This document shows, piece after piece, positions 6,404 through 12,786 of a DNA stretch of 12,796 nt (the stretch's first letter is position 1; the number at the start of each line of letters is the position of its first letter). Source of the stretch: JAJPXC01 sp964517875 (GTDB lineage: Bacteria > Bacteroidota > Bacteroidia > Bacteroidales > Muribaculaceae); the NCBI GenBank assembly GCA_964517875.1, contig CAZFEU010000056.1:1-12796 (forward strand), in the 5' to 3' direction. Below the pieces are notes generated by a model. It was not told the DNA's origin and did no database searches. It saw nothing but the letters and a program-made list of their open reading frames with translations. Made by a program: the position numbers and the translations under genes.

Positions 6404-9351
6404 ACCGTCTACGCTCATTAGCCGCCATAGCCCTGCTGCTATGCGCATCCACAATCGGGGCCGTAACGCCCAATATGCTCAAAAATGTCGACCGCTCTAA
6501 ATGCGACCAATGGGTCGACTCGGTCTTCAACTCGCTGACACCCCGCCAACGCATCGCACAGCTTATTATAGCCAACGTATCTCCTGCGGCCGGGCAATCA
6601 TCGCGCAACAATATCGCACTGCTGGTTAAAACCAACGACATCGGAGGTCTGCTTTTCAGCAAGGGGTCACTCGCCGACTTTGCCGACATGACTTCATATG
6701 CCCAGTCGATCGCCCGCACACCGCTGCTGATGACGCTCGACGGAGAGTGGGGGCCGGCGATGCGTATTGCCGAGCTTGGCCGCTTTCCCCACAACATGGC
6801 TCTCGGTGCCATCGCCGACGACCGCCTGATATATGAATATGGGCGCGAAGTAGCGCGCGAATGCAAGCTTTTGGGCCATCATGTCAACTTCGCACCCGTG
6901 GCCGATGTCAATTCCAACCCCGACAATCCCGTGATAGGCTACCGTTCTTTCGGGGAGAGTCCGCAGCGTGTCAGCGCACTTGTGCGCGCATACTCACGAG
7001 GGCTCGAGGATGGAGGTGTGATGGCTGTGGCCAAGCACTTTCCGGGGCACGGCGACACCTCCGACGACTCCCACCATGCGCTCCCCAAAGTCAAGCACAC
7101 GGCACAGCAGCTCAACGAGGTTGACCTGGTGCCATTCCGTACCTTCATCAACGAAGGATTCTCCGGAGTGATGGTAGGACATCTCAACGTGCCGGTCCTT
7201 GACAAGTCGGGAACACCCGCCTCACTGTCTCACAAAATCACTACCGACCTGCTATGCGACAAGATGGGATTTGAAGGGATGATTTTCACCGACGCCCTTG
7301 CCATGGACGGTGCTAAAACAAAGAAAAACAATGCCGTATCCGCCCTGCAGGCAGGTGCAGATGCTCTGCTCGGAGCCCGCGACCCAATAGGTGATATACG
7401 AGCTATAGAAGAAGCCATCAAAAAGGGGAAGCTCAAGCAAGCCGATATCGATGCTCGATGCCGCAAAATGCTTACCTACAAGTATATCCTCGGGCTCAAC
7501 CACCCTCAAAGCATCAGCAACGCCACCCTGCTCCATGACATCAAGACACCGCAAGCCGAGGCTCTGAAACGCCAGCTCGCAGCCGCATGCATCACCGCCG
7601 TGCGCAACAGCCGCGGTATTCTGCCGCTCACAGGACTATGGCACAGCAAAATAGCAGTTGTGACAATCGGTACCGCACCTAACGATGAATTTGCAAAAAC
7701 CTGCGCCAAGTACTCTAAAACCACCAATTACACAGGCACATCACAAATCGCCGCCATAAAAAAGTCTGACGTGATTATCGCAGCCGTTTATGGCGACAGC
7801 CAGTCGTGCCGCCAGCAGCTTGCACAGCTTATCAAAACCGGACGCACAGTAATCCCGGTATTTTTCATCAATCCCTACCGCACAGCCAAATTTGCCGAAG
7901 TAATCAAGGACTCCCCCACCCTGGTGATTGCCTACGACGACACCCCCGAGCTATGCAGCTACGCCGCTCAAGCTGTATTCGGCGGTATCAATGTGTCGGG
8001 GCGCCTTCCGGTGGGCATTGAGGGTGTGGCACCGCGCAATTCGGGCGTGAATATCGCCAAATCACGCCTTGCCTATACCACCCCCGCCGACGCAGGGATG
8101 CAACCATGGCTCTCCGACAGCATCGACGCAATCATCAATACCGGATTGCGCACCGGGGCTTTCCCGGGTTGCCAGGTGCTGGTGGCCAAGGACGGTAAGG
8201 TGGTGATCGATCGCAGCTACGGTTTTACCGACTTTCATAAAACCACAAGCGTCACACCTGATGTAGTTTACGACCTCGCATCAGTGTCAAAAGCCACCGG
8301 CACCCTCCCCGGCATAATGGCCGTATTCGACGACCGGCTGCTAAACCTCGACGCACCGGCATCAACCTACATCACCCCGCTGCGAGGCTCTGAGAAAGAG
8401 GGCATCACCGTCAGGCAGTTGCTTTACCACGAGTCAGGCATGCCCGCGTCGCTCAATGTGTTCGACATGATGATGGATACAGCCAGCTACACCGGCCCCC
8501 TTTTCACCCCCAAACCTACCGACACCAACACCATCAAATTTGCCGAACGCACCTACGGCAACGCATCGGCCCGGCTACGCTCTGACCTGATGTCAACCAG
8601 AGCCACGCCCGAATTTCCAATTGAGGCAGCTAAGAATTTCTATATCAGCCCGTCGACAGTAGATACCGTGATGCATCGCATTTACACCATACCACTCCGC
8701 TCATCCAACGCATATAATTATAGTTGCCTTAACTTCTCGCTGCTCATGGATATCGAGCAACGCATCACCGGTGTACCACACCATGAGTTTGTGACCGAAC
8801 GGATTTTCAAGCCCCTCAACATGTCGAACACCGGGTACCGTCCGCTCACATTCACTTCGAAATCCAAGATCGCCCCAACCGAGAACGACAAATTCCTGCG
8901 CCGGCAGACGGTACACGGATACGTCCACGATGAGTTGGCGGCCATGTCGGGTGGTGTGCAAGGTAATGCCGGACTGTTTTCCACCGCCGGTGACCTTGCC
9001 AGATTGTGTCAGATGTGGCTCAACGGCGGTGACTATGGGGGTGAAACAGTCCTGTCAAAAAACACCGTCGACTTATTCACCACTGCTAAGAGTCCCACAT
9101 GCCGCCGCGGACTTGGATTCGACAAGCCCGACACCGTCAATCCCAACAATTCCCCCACCACATCCTTGGCCCACCCCTCGGTTTACGGGCATTTGGGCTT
9201 TACGGGCACTTGCTTTTGGGTCGATCCTGCCAACGGCTTGATACTTATTTTCCTTACCAACCGCGTCAACCCCTCGCGCGACAACGCCGCATTCAACAGT
9301 CTCAATCCCCGCCCCCGGCTGCTCGAACAAGTGTACCGTTCATTACTCTAA
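6400..9351 (+). CDS. Exported GH3 beta-N-acetylglucosaminidase fused to a serine beta-lactamase/esterase-fold domain
   Basis: The 983 residues hold two enzymes. After a signal peptide (MNRLRSLAAIALLLCASTIGA) comes a GH3 domain (about 45-370) with the NagZ signature KHFPGHGDTSDDSH (212-225), whose histidine/aspartate pair acts as acid/base. The nucleophile is probably D298 in FTDAL. Residues about 385-560 resemble the GH3 C-terminal alpha/beta domain. From about 575 there is a class C beta-lactamase/DD-peptidase/esterase fold: S628-V-S-K631 (SxxK), Y774-S-C776 at the second motif, and H931-L-G933 replacing KTG. NagZ enzymes remove GlcNAc from muropeptides, and such fusions are, to my knowledge, widespread in Bacteroidota. 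Cysteine in place of N or D in YxN is unusual. The export signal implies periplasmic action, unlike cytoplasmic E. coli NagZ. The lactamase domain may be an esterase or peptidase; antibiotic resistance is not implied. Confidence 0.93.
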   Translation: MNRLRSLAAIALLLCASTIGAVTPNMLKNVDRSKCDQWVDSVFNSLTPRQRIAQLIIANVSPAAGQSSRNNIALLVKTNDIGGLLFSKGSLADFADMTSYAQSIARTPLLMTLDGEWGPAMRIAELGRFPHNMALGAIADDRLIYEYGREVARECKLLGHHVNFAPVADVNSNPDNPVIGYRSFGESPQRVSALVRAYSRGLEDGGVMAVAKHFPGHGDTSDDSHHALPKVKHTAQQLNEVDLVPFRTFINEGFSGVMVGHLNVPVLDKSGTPASLSHKITTDLLCDKMGFEGMIFTDALAMDGAKTKKNNAVSALQAGADALLGARDPIGDIRAIEEAIKKGKLKQADIDARCRKMLTYKYILGLNHPQSISNATLLHDIKTPQAEALKRQLAAACITAVRNSRGILPLTGLWHSKIAVVTIGTAPNDEFAKTCAKYSKTTNYTGTSQIAAIKKSDVIIAAVYGDSQSCRQQLAQLIKTGRTVIPVFFINPYRTAKFAEVIKDSPTLVIAYDDTPELCSYAAQAVFGGINVSGRLPVGIEGVAPRNSGVNIAKSRLAYTTPADAGMQPWLSDSIDAIINTGLRTGAFPGCQVLVAKDGKVVIDRSYGFTDFHKTTSVTPDVVYDLASVSKATGTLPGIMAVFDDRLLNLDAPASTYITPLRGSEKEGITVRQLLYHESGMPASLNVFDMMMDTASYTGPLFTPKPTDTNTIKFAERTYGNASARLRSDLMSTRATPEFPIEAAKNFYISPSTVDTVMHRIYTIPLRSSNAYNYSCLNFSLLMDIEQRITGVPHHEFVTERIFKPLNMSNTGYRPLTFTSKSKIAPTENDKFLRRQTVHGYVHDELAAMSGGVQGNAGLFSTAGDLARLCQMWLNGGDYGGETVLSKNTVDLFTTAKSPTCRRGLGFDKPDTVNPNNSPTTSLAHPSVYGHLGFTGTCFWVDPANGLILIFLTNRVNPSRDNAAFNSLNPRPRLLEQVYRSLL

Positions 9352-9369
9352 GCAGCTTATTATGACACA

Positions 9370-9400
9370 CGGGGGGTGCGCCATGGTGGCGCACCCCCCG
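9370..9400. terminator. Bidirectional terminator between convergent genes
   Basis: CGGGGGGTGCGCCA (9370-9383) pairs perfectly with TGGCGCACCCCCCG (9387-9400), a 14-bp stem with a 3-base loop. It lies 19 bases after the GH3-fusion stop and 26 bases before the stop of the convergent CotH-family gene. No U-tract follows on either strand, but position and stability favour a shared transcription barrier or 3'-end protector. Confidence 0.7.
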
Positions 9401-9425
9401 CATTGTAAATTGTCGGGTGGATAAT

Positions 9426-11735
9426 TTATTTATAAATCATCTTGGTCGACTGCTCACCCTGACGGCGTATAATCAGCTGTCCCTTGGCTGGATTGAGCAC
9501 CCTGCGTCCGTAAATATCGTAGTATACTGCGGGAGTGCCGGCCACATTATCAATTGCCACGCTCTCCACGCCGGTAGCGGCATAGTCGGGGAGCGGTGCG
9601 GCGGGTGTATCATCGCGGGCGGGCTCGGGTGTCACCACACTATAGTCGCCCCACCGGCGGGCCAACCACGAAGTTTTTGCGTTGAGATGATCAACGGCTG
9701 CGTTGAGGCGCGAATCCATATTGCGATTGTCGGCCGGGCGCAATCCACCGTTGGGGGTCGGTGAATCCTTCCATCGCTGATAGTCGGCCTGAACCGCCGG
9801 CTTGATGTGCTCTACAAATGCTTTCATGTCATCGACAATGCCGTCGTAGCGGTTGCTCATAAACCACTTCCAGGTATCAGAGAGCTTTGCGTTAAACATG
9901 CCGTTTTCACGCATCGACGGAATCCAGGTATTGCCGTAGGGGTCGCAGTTGTAGAAGAAGTCCTGGGTGTTGCCGTTGAAAGCATTGCCGGCATCCCATA
10001 GCGGAGAGAAGTGCCATTTCTGGTTGTCTCCATAGTCGCGGTACAAGTAGGTCGATCCGTGATAAGCCTCCACATCCGACACTATCTCACGGGCTATATA
10101 GTAGCGCACGGCATCATCGAGGTCGATATATCGCCAGGTATCATTGCTGTTCGAGCCGATATAGTCGTTCATGGCCGTAAACTGGTCGGTGATGAAACGC
10201 TGCTGCAGCTCTGAGTACTCCTCAGGCGTATCCCAGGTGACACGAAGCATATCGAGAAATTGTCCGTGTGCGCAGCTCTTTTCAGCGAGACGTATCTGGT
10301 TGTCCTCATCATAGTTGTCGAGCTCCACCAGATAGCCGCCCGATATGAGATGACTGTCGGTAACATTGTCGTCAAGCTCGGTGATATTGATTCGGCCATC
10401 ACCCACGCGTATCGACTCGGTGAGGAAGTATAGACCGCGGTAATTACCGTTGATCACCACCTCGATGGGCTGCATGCCGCACACCGCCGGCAGTCCTATG
10501 CGCTTGCCGAGGCTGAATGTGGTGAAATTGCGCAGGAATCCATAGTTGTCGTCGGCGTGTGCCAGCAGCGCATAGTGCTTGCTTTTATCGGGTGTAAGGC
10601 CAAGCAGATTCTGCTTTTTGCCAAGCTTTAGCTTAAACGGCTTTTTGGCATACGCGATGCGCGTATAGTTGCCGCGGGCCTTAATCTGCGTGGGCAGGGG
10701 CTCATCGGCCGAACCCACCGACTTGGCGCCGAGTGCTTCAAGCCACTCGCAGCCGTTGACATCGAGCCAATATTCACCGTCGAAATAGTTCTTATGGGGA
10801 AGATTGATATCGATTACCTCGTTGTCGAGCACCTTTTGGCCCGCACCGTCGAGCACATAGTTGCCGTCGGCATCTACCTTATACACATTAATATATATGA
10901 CAGGGAGCGTGCCCGACAGGCCGTTAACCGGACGATCCGATGGCTCCACGCCGTTATTTGCCACCTTTAGCCGTACGTTGCCCCATGGGAGGGTGTTAGA
11001 TACCACGGTGAACGACAGGGTCACGTTTGTAAGACCCGATGCCGAGATGTTAAACCCCATAGGCACCATGTCAACATAATCGGATGTCGCAACTGTAATG
11101 CCGTTTGATGAAGCACCCAGGTCGGCGCCCCACTCCTTATCCCCAATTTTAAATTCGCCGTCGAGCGACGACAGGGTCAGCGAGTACTCATTACCTTTAC
11201 GTGTAAATCGATAGTCGGGGGCGCATGTCCAACCATTCACATTGCCGCGCACATATACTATAGGATACCCTTCCGAGTCAAACTGCCCGGTAAGATCTTC
11301 ATCGTCATCATCACCATTGTCGTCGGCCCACTCACCGTTGATGCCGAAACTTACCAAAGTCTCTTCCATCGGAGCATCCTTCGACGACAAAGTGAATTTG
11401 ATAGTGACATTCGACAGATGAGAGGCCGAAAGGTTGGGCCCATTGCTCACCAGCTTCAGGTTGACGGGCTTAGTGATGGTGGCCGCTCCGCCGAGATTGT
11501 AATCCCAACGGTCACCTCCGATTTTAAACTGGCCGTCGAGCGACTGTAGCGTGATAGTATATTCGTCGCCCGAGCGTGTGAATTTGTGATCATCGCGGGG
11601 CGACCAGCCGGTATCCGATCCCAATACATAGAGCACAGGGTACCCCTCAACATCCTTTGTGTCAGCGTGCACCATTGCGGGCAATACCGCCAGAATGCTC
11701 ACCATGAGCATCAACATGCGTTGTTTCAAATCCAT
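9426..11735 (-). CDS. Exported CotH-kinase-family protein with duplicated N-terminal modules
   Basis: The 769-residue product has a signal peptide (MDLKQRMLMLMVSILAVLPAMVHA). Two homologous modules follow, about 30-130 and 155-260: EGYPVLYVLG...GW...FTRSGDEYTITLQSLDGQFKIG recurs as EGYPIVYVRG...GW...FTRKGNEYSLTLSSLDGEFKIG. They resemble the beta-sandwich modules of SusE/SusF-like surface glycan-binding proteins and are separated by an acidic linker (DDNGDDDDED). Residues about 285-640 carry CotH-kinase-family motifs: RGNYT, KKPFKLKLGKK (K364, K365), NYGFLRN, INGNYRGLYFLTE, GGYLVELD and SPLWDAGNAF (D581). Known CotH proteins are atypical kinases acting on secreted substrates. The C terminus (VESVAIDN...YYDIYGRRVLNPAKGQLIIRR) resembles a degenerate type IX secretion sorting domain. 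It seems transcribed alone; its target is unknown. The domain calls come from motif recognition. Confidence 0.85.
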   Translation of the reverse strand: MDLKQRMLMLMVSILAVLPAMVHADTKDVEGYPVLYVLGSDTGWSPRDDHKFTRSGDEYTITLQSLDGQFKIGGDRWDYNLGGAATITKPVNLKLVSNGPNLSASHLSNVTIKFTLSSKDAPMEETLVSFGINGEWADDNGDDDDEDLTGQFDSEGYPIVYVRGNVNGWTCAPDYRFTRKGNEYSLTLSSLDGEFKIGDKEWGADLGASSNGITVATSDYVDMVPMGFNISASGLTNVTLSFTVVSNTLPWGNVRLKVANNGVEPSDRPVNGLSGTLPVIYINVYKVDADGNYVLDGAGQKVLDNEVIDINLPHKNYFDGEYWLDVNGCEWLEALGAKSVGSADEPLPTQIKARGNYTRIAYAKKPFKLKLGKKQNLLGLTPDKSKHYALLAHADDNYGFLRNFTTFSLGKRIGLPAVCGMQPIEVVINGNYRGLYFLTESIRVGDGRINITELDDNVTDSHLISGGYLVELDNYDEDNQIRLAEKSCAHGQFLDMLRVTWDTPEEYSELQQRFITDQFTAMNDYIGSNSNDTWRYIDLDDAVRYYIAREIVSDVEAYHGSTYLYRDYGDNQKWHFSPLWDAGNAFNGNTQDFFYNCDPYGNTWIPSMRENGMFNAKLSDTWKWFMSNRYDGIVDDMKAFVEHIKPAVQADYQRWKDSPTPNGGLRPADNRNMDSRLNAAVDHLNAKTSWLARRWGDYSVVTPEPARDDTPAAPLPDYAATGVESVAIDNVAGTPAVYYDIYGRRVLNPAKGQLIIRRQGEQSTKMIYK

Positions 11736-11783
11736 TTAAAGTATTAAATTTAAGTATGAATACACTTGATTAAAATCACACCG

Positions 11784-11791
11784 CAAAGTTA
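11784..11791 (-). promoter_or_regulatory. -7 box of the CotH-family gene promoter
   Basis: On the minus strand TAACTTTG matches TAnnTTTG exactly, in the same local context (GCAAAGTTACAA on the plus strand) as the tRNA promoter at 79-86. It would start transcription near 11778, about 43 bases before the ATG. No TTTG-like -33 element lies 19-21 bases upstream; the region there reads GTGGGGG on the minus strand. Confidence 0.5.
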
Positions 11792-12087
11792 CAAAAAAAG
11801 TTTGGTTTCCCCCACCTCCCCAATCCTTAAAACCACTCCATCCACATCGAAATGTTTAGCCTACGCAAATAGCCCTACTCTAAACTCTCTAACGCAGATT
11901 TTTTTCACGACATCGTGTCCCCGACACTCCGTATTGTTTTATTACCTTTCCTCCCCACACTCGCTTCGCTCATGTGGGGTTCGATACTACACCGCCGCAC
12001 CGCGGCTATGCCGAGCTGATACCCAAAGGCAGCAACGATCCACAACTGTTTGCCGAGCTAAAACGCGAGGCGGAAGGTCGAGGGGAG
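11792..12087. other. Non-coding stretch between the CotH gene and the transposase unit
   Basis: I see no convincing gene here. Short frames have no recognisable family or start context. The left part (11792-11940) is unstructured apart from a small 5-bp hairpin, CACGA/TCGTG (11906-11917). From 11951 the composition becomes GC-richer and palindromic, grading into the repeat modules of the transposase unit. A run around 11981-12075 translates to a protein-like string (PHRGYAELIPKGSNDPQLFAELKREAE). It could be a gene remnant or part of a dispersed repeat, but nothing in the window decides between these. Confidence 0.5.
11951..11980. repeat. Hairpin resembling a diverged A module in opposite orientation
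   Basis: CCCCACA (11953-11959) pairs with TGTGGGG (11973-11979) around a centre containing GCTTCGC. The flanks CTCCCCAC and GTGGGGTT also match the ends of the right-hand A module (CTCCCCAC...GTGGGGTT, 12738-12775) in the same orientation. That makes it a candidate outlying, diverged member of the palindrome family, facing the left-hand A module. Confidence 0.45.
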
Positions 12088-12110
12088 CGGCCTCGGCGAG
12101 GCCGAACCAT
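12088..12110 (+). repeat. Palindromic module B, outer left copy
   Basis: CGGCCTC (12088-12094) and GAGGCCG (12098-12104) form a perfect 7-bp stem with triloop GGC, followed by AACCATG. The right-hand copy (12691-12715, inverted) has the same layout, CGACCTC-GGA-GAGGTCG-CACCATG, with a G-C to A-T pair change that keeps the stem. It directly abuts module A. Confidence 0.75.
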
Positions 12111-12152
12111 GCTTAACCCCACGCTGTGGGTCGGAGACCCAAGCGTGGGGAG
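12109..12152 (+). repeat. Palindromic module A, left copy
   Basis: CCCCACGCT (12117-12125) pairs with AGCGTGGGG (12142-12150). After an unpaired G at 12126, TGGGTC (12127-12132) pairs with GACCCA (12136-12141) around loop GGA. The 44-base module starts ATGCTTAA and ends GGGGAG. It is identical to the inverted right copy (12738-12781) at 41 of 44 positions by hand comparison. The unpaired G is shared by both copies. Confidence 0.85.
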
Positions 12153-12171
12153 CGAGGAGAACATCCAAAAA

Positions 12172-12204
12172 GGGTCCTCGGCGAGGCCCAACTATGGTAA
12201 AAAC
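12172..12204 (+). repeat. Palindromic module B, inner left copy, next to the transposase start
   Basis: GGG (12172-12174) plus CCTC (12176-12179) pair with GAGG (12183-12186) plus CCC (12187-12189), with triloop GGC and a bulged T at 12175. The trailing ATGGTAAAAAC (12194-12204) is repeated exactly, inverted, at 12684-12694 on the other side of the gene. The hairpin ends 19 bases upstream of the transposase -7 box. Confidence 0.7.
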
Positions 12205-12208
12205 TTAA

Positions 12209-12216
12209 TATCTTTG
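12209..12216 (+). promoter_or_regulatory. -7 box of the transposase gene
   Basis: TATCTTTG matches TAnnTTTG exactly and predicts a start near 12222, leaving a leader of only about 10 bases before the ATG at 12233. The -33 position falls within the 3' arm of the inner B hairpin (about 12185-12189) and does not read TTTG, so expression is probably weak or influenced by the palindrome. Confidence 0.45.
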
Positions 12217-12232
12217 CCAAAATCATCATATT

Positions 12233-12676
12233 ATGAGCAAGACATCCATCCTGATACATATTGTATTCTGCACGAAATATCGCAAGGACACCATTGACCT
12301 ATCACACAGTAACGACCTCTACGCTTTTATATGGGGAATAATTAAACAGAAAAACTGCTATCTGTACCGCATATCAGGCACCTTAAACCACATACACATG
12401 CTCATAGACGTACATCCCACGGTGTCTGTTGCCGACTTGGTCAAGAACATAAAGAGTGGATCGAGCCTGTGGCTGAAAAACAACCCTAATTTTCCTAATT
12501 TTGAGGGATGGGGAAAGGAGTATTTCGCGGGGTCGGTATCATACGAGGCAAGGGATGCTGTGATCGATTACATCAAGTCACAGCTGGAACATCACGGAGT
12601 CACCGATTTCGCATCGGAGATGGAGATGATGTGTGCGGCGTGTGGGATGTATATGCACAGGGATGATTTCAACTGA
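12233..12676 (+). CDS. IS200-like / REP-associated tyrosine (Y1 HUH) transposase
   Basis: The 147-residue protein is a complete Y1 transposase of the IS200/IS605 TnpA fold, which nicks and joins single-stranded DNA at hairpin-marked sites. The N terminus reads HIVFCTKYR (9-17). The metal-binding HUH motif is H53-I-H55 in LNHIHMLIDVHP, followed by the helix VADLVKNIKSGSSLWLK. GWGKEYFAGSVS precedes the catalytic Y113 in DYIKSQLEHH, with Q117 in the usual YxxxQ position. Length and motif order are typical of intact enzymes. The ATG at 12233 is the only suitable start after the -7 box at 12209-12216. There is no TnpB, and the flanking palindromes suggest a REP-associated (RAYT-like), possibly immobilised copy rather than a classical insertion sequence. 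IS200 versus RAYT cannot be settled without a phylogeny. Confidence 0.92.
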   Translation: MSKTSILIHIVFCTKYRKDTIDLSHSNDLYAFIWGIIKQKNCYLYRISGTLNHIHMLIDVHPTVSVADLVKNIKSGSSLWLKNNPNFPNFEGWGKEYFAGSVSYEARDAVIDYIKSQLEHHGVTDFASEMEMMCAACGMYMHRDDFN

Positions 12677-12683
12677 GGGGCAT

Positions 12684-12715
12684 GTTTTTACCATGGTGCG
12701 ACCTCTCCGAGGTCG
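12684..12715 (-). repeat. Palindromic module B, inner right copy
   Basis: CGACCTC (12699-12705) pairs with GAGGTCG (12709-12715) around TCC, and GTTTTTACCAT (12684-12694) is the inverted match of 12194-12204. Read on the minus strand this is CGACCTC-GGA-GAGGTCG-CACCATG, the outer left B module with compensating base changes. It begins eight bases after the transposase stop. Confidence 0.8.
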
Positions 12716-12737
12716 GGAGAGAGGGAGATGATCCGTA

Positions 12738-12781
12738 CTCCCCACGCTTAGGTCTCCGACCTCCAGCGTGGGGTTAAGCAT
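12738..12781 (-). repeat. Palindromic module A, right copy
   Basis: CCCCACGCT (12740-12748) pairs with AGCGTGGGG (12765-12773), and the inner stem AGGTC (12750-12754) pairs with GACCT (12758-12762) around TCC. It is the inverted copy of 12109-12152. One of the three differences is at T12127 of the left copy; the other two form a compensated G-C to A-T pair. Confidence 0.85.
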
Positions 12782-12786
12782 AGTAT

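Larger units (their letters stand above)
12109..12781 (+). mobile_element. IS200/REP-associated Y1 transposase unit with inverted palindromic flanks
   Basis: A single-gene transposase (12233-12676) is enclosed by flanks of 96 bases (12109-12204) and 98 bases (12684-12781) that are inverted relative to each other. Each flank has, from outside in, module A (a 34-base hairpin), a variable spacer, module B (a 7-bp hairpin) and ATGGTAAAAAC next to the gene. No tnpB or accessory gene is present. Inverted flanking palindromes fit a REP-associated transposase better than a classical IS200, whose end hairpins are not inverted repeats of each other. Outer limits are uncertain, because B-like modules also occur outside both A modules. 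Confidence 0.65.

Noticed and set aside
6330..6866. 178-residue antisense open frame across the 5'-nucleotidase/GH3 junction
   Set aside because: It spans two well-supported genes on the other strand and has a low-complexity, shadow-like composition.
8161..9351. Reading the C-terminal domain as an antibiotic-resistance beta-lactamase
   Set aside because: It is fused to a GH3 enzyme and has HLG instead of KTG and YSC instead of YxN, which points to the wider esterase/peptidase group.
11901..11917. Terminator at CACGA/TCGTG next to a T run
   Set aside because: The T run precedes the hairpin on the plus strand and becomes A's after it on the minus strand, so neither orientation gives stem followed by U-tract; the stem is only 5 bp.
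11974..12297. 107-residue open frame running through the left palindromes into the transposase gene
   Set aside because: Its sequence is largely translated repeat modules and it overlaps the transposase in another frame. Its MLNPT segment recurs in the inverted repeat on the right, showing a repeat artefact.
12578..12781. 67-residue minus-strand open frame starting in the right repeat
   Set aside because: Translated module A and B sequence running antisense into the transposase gene; no independent coding signal.
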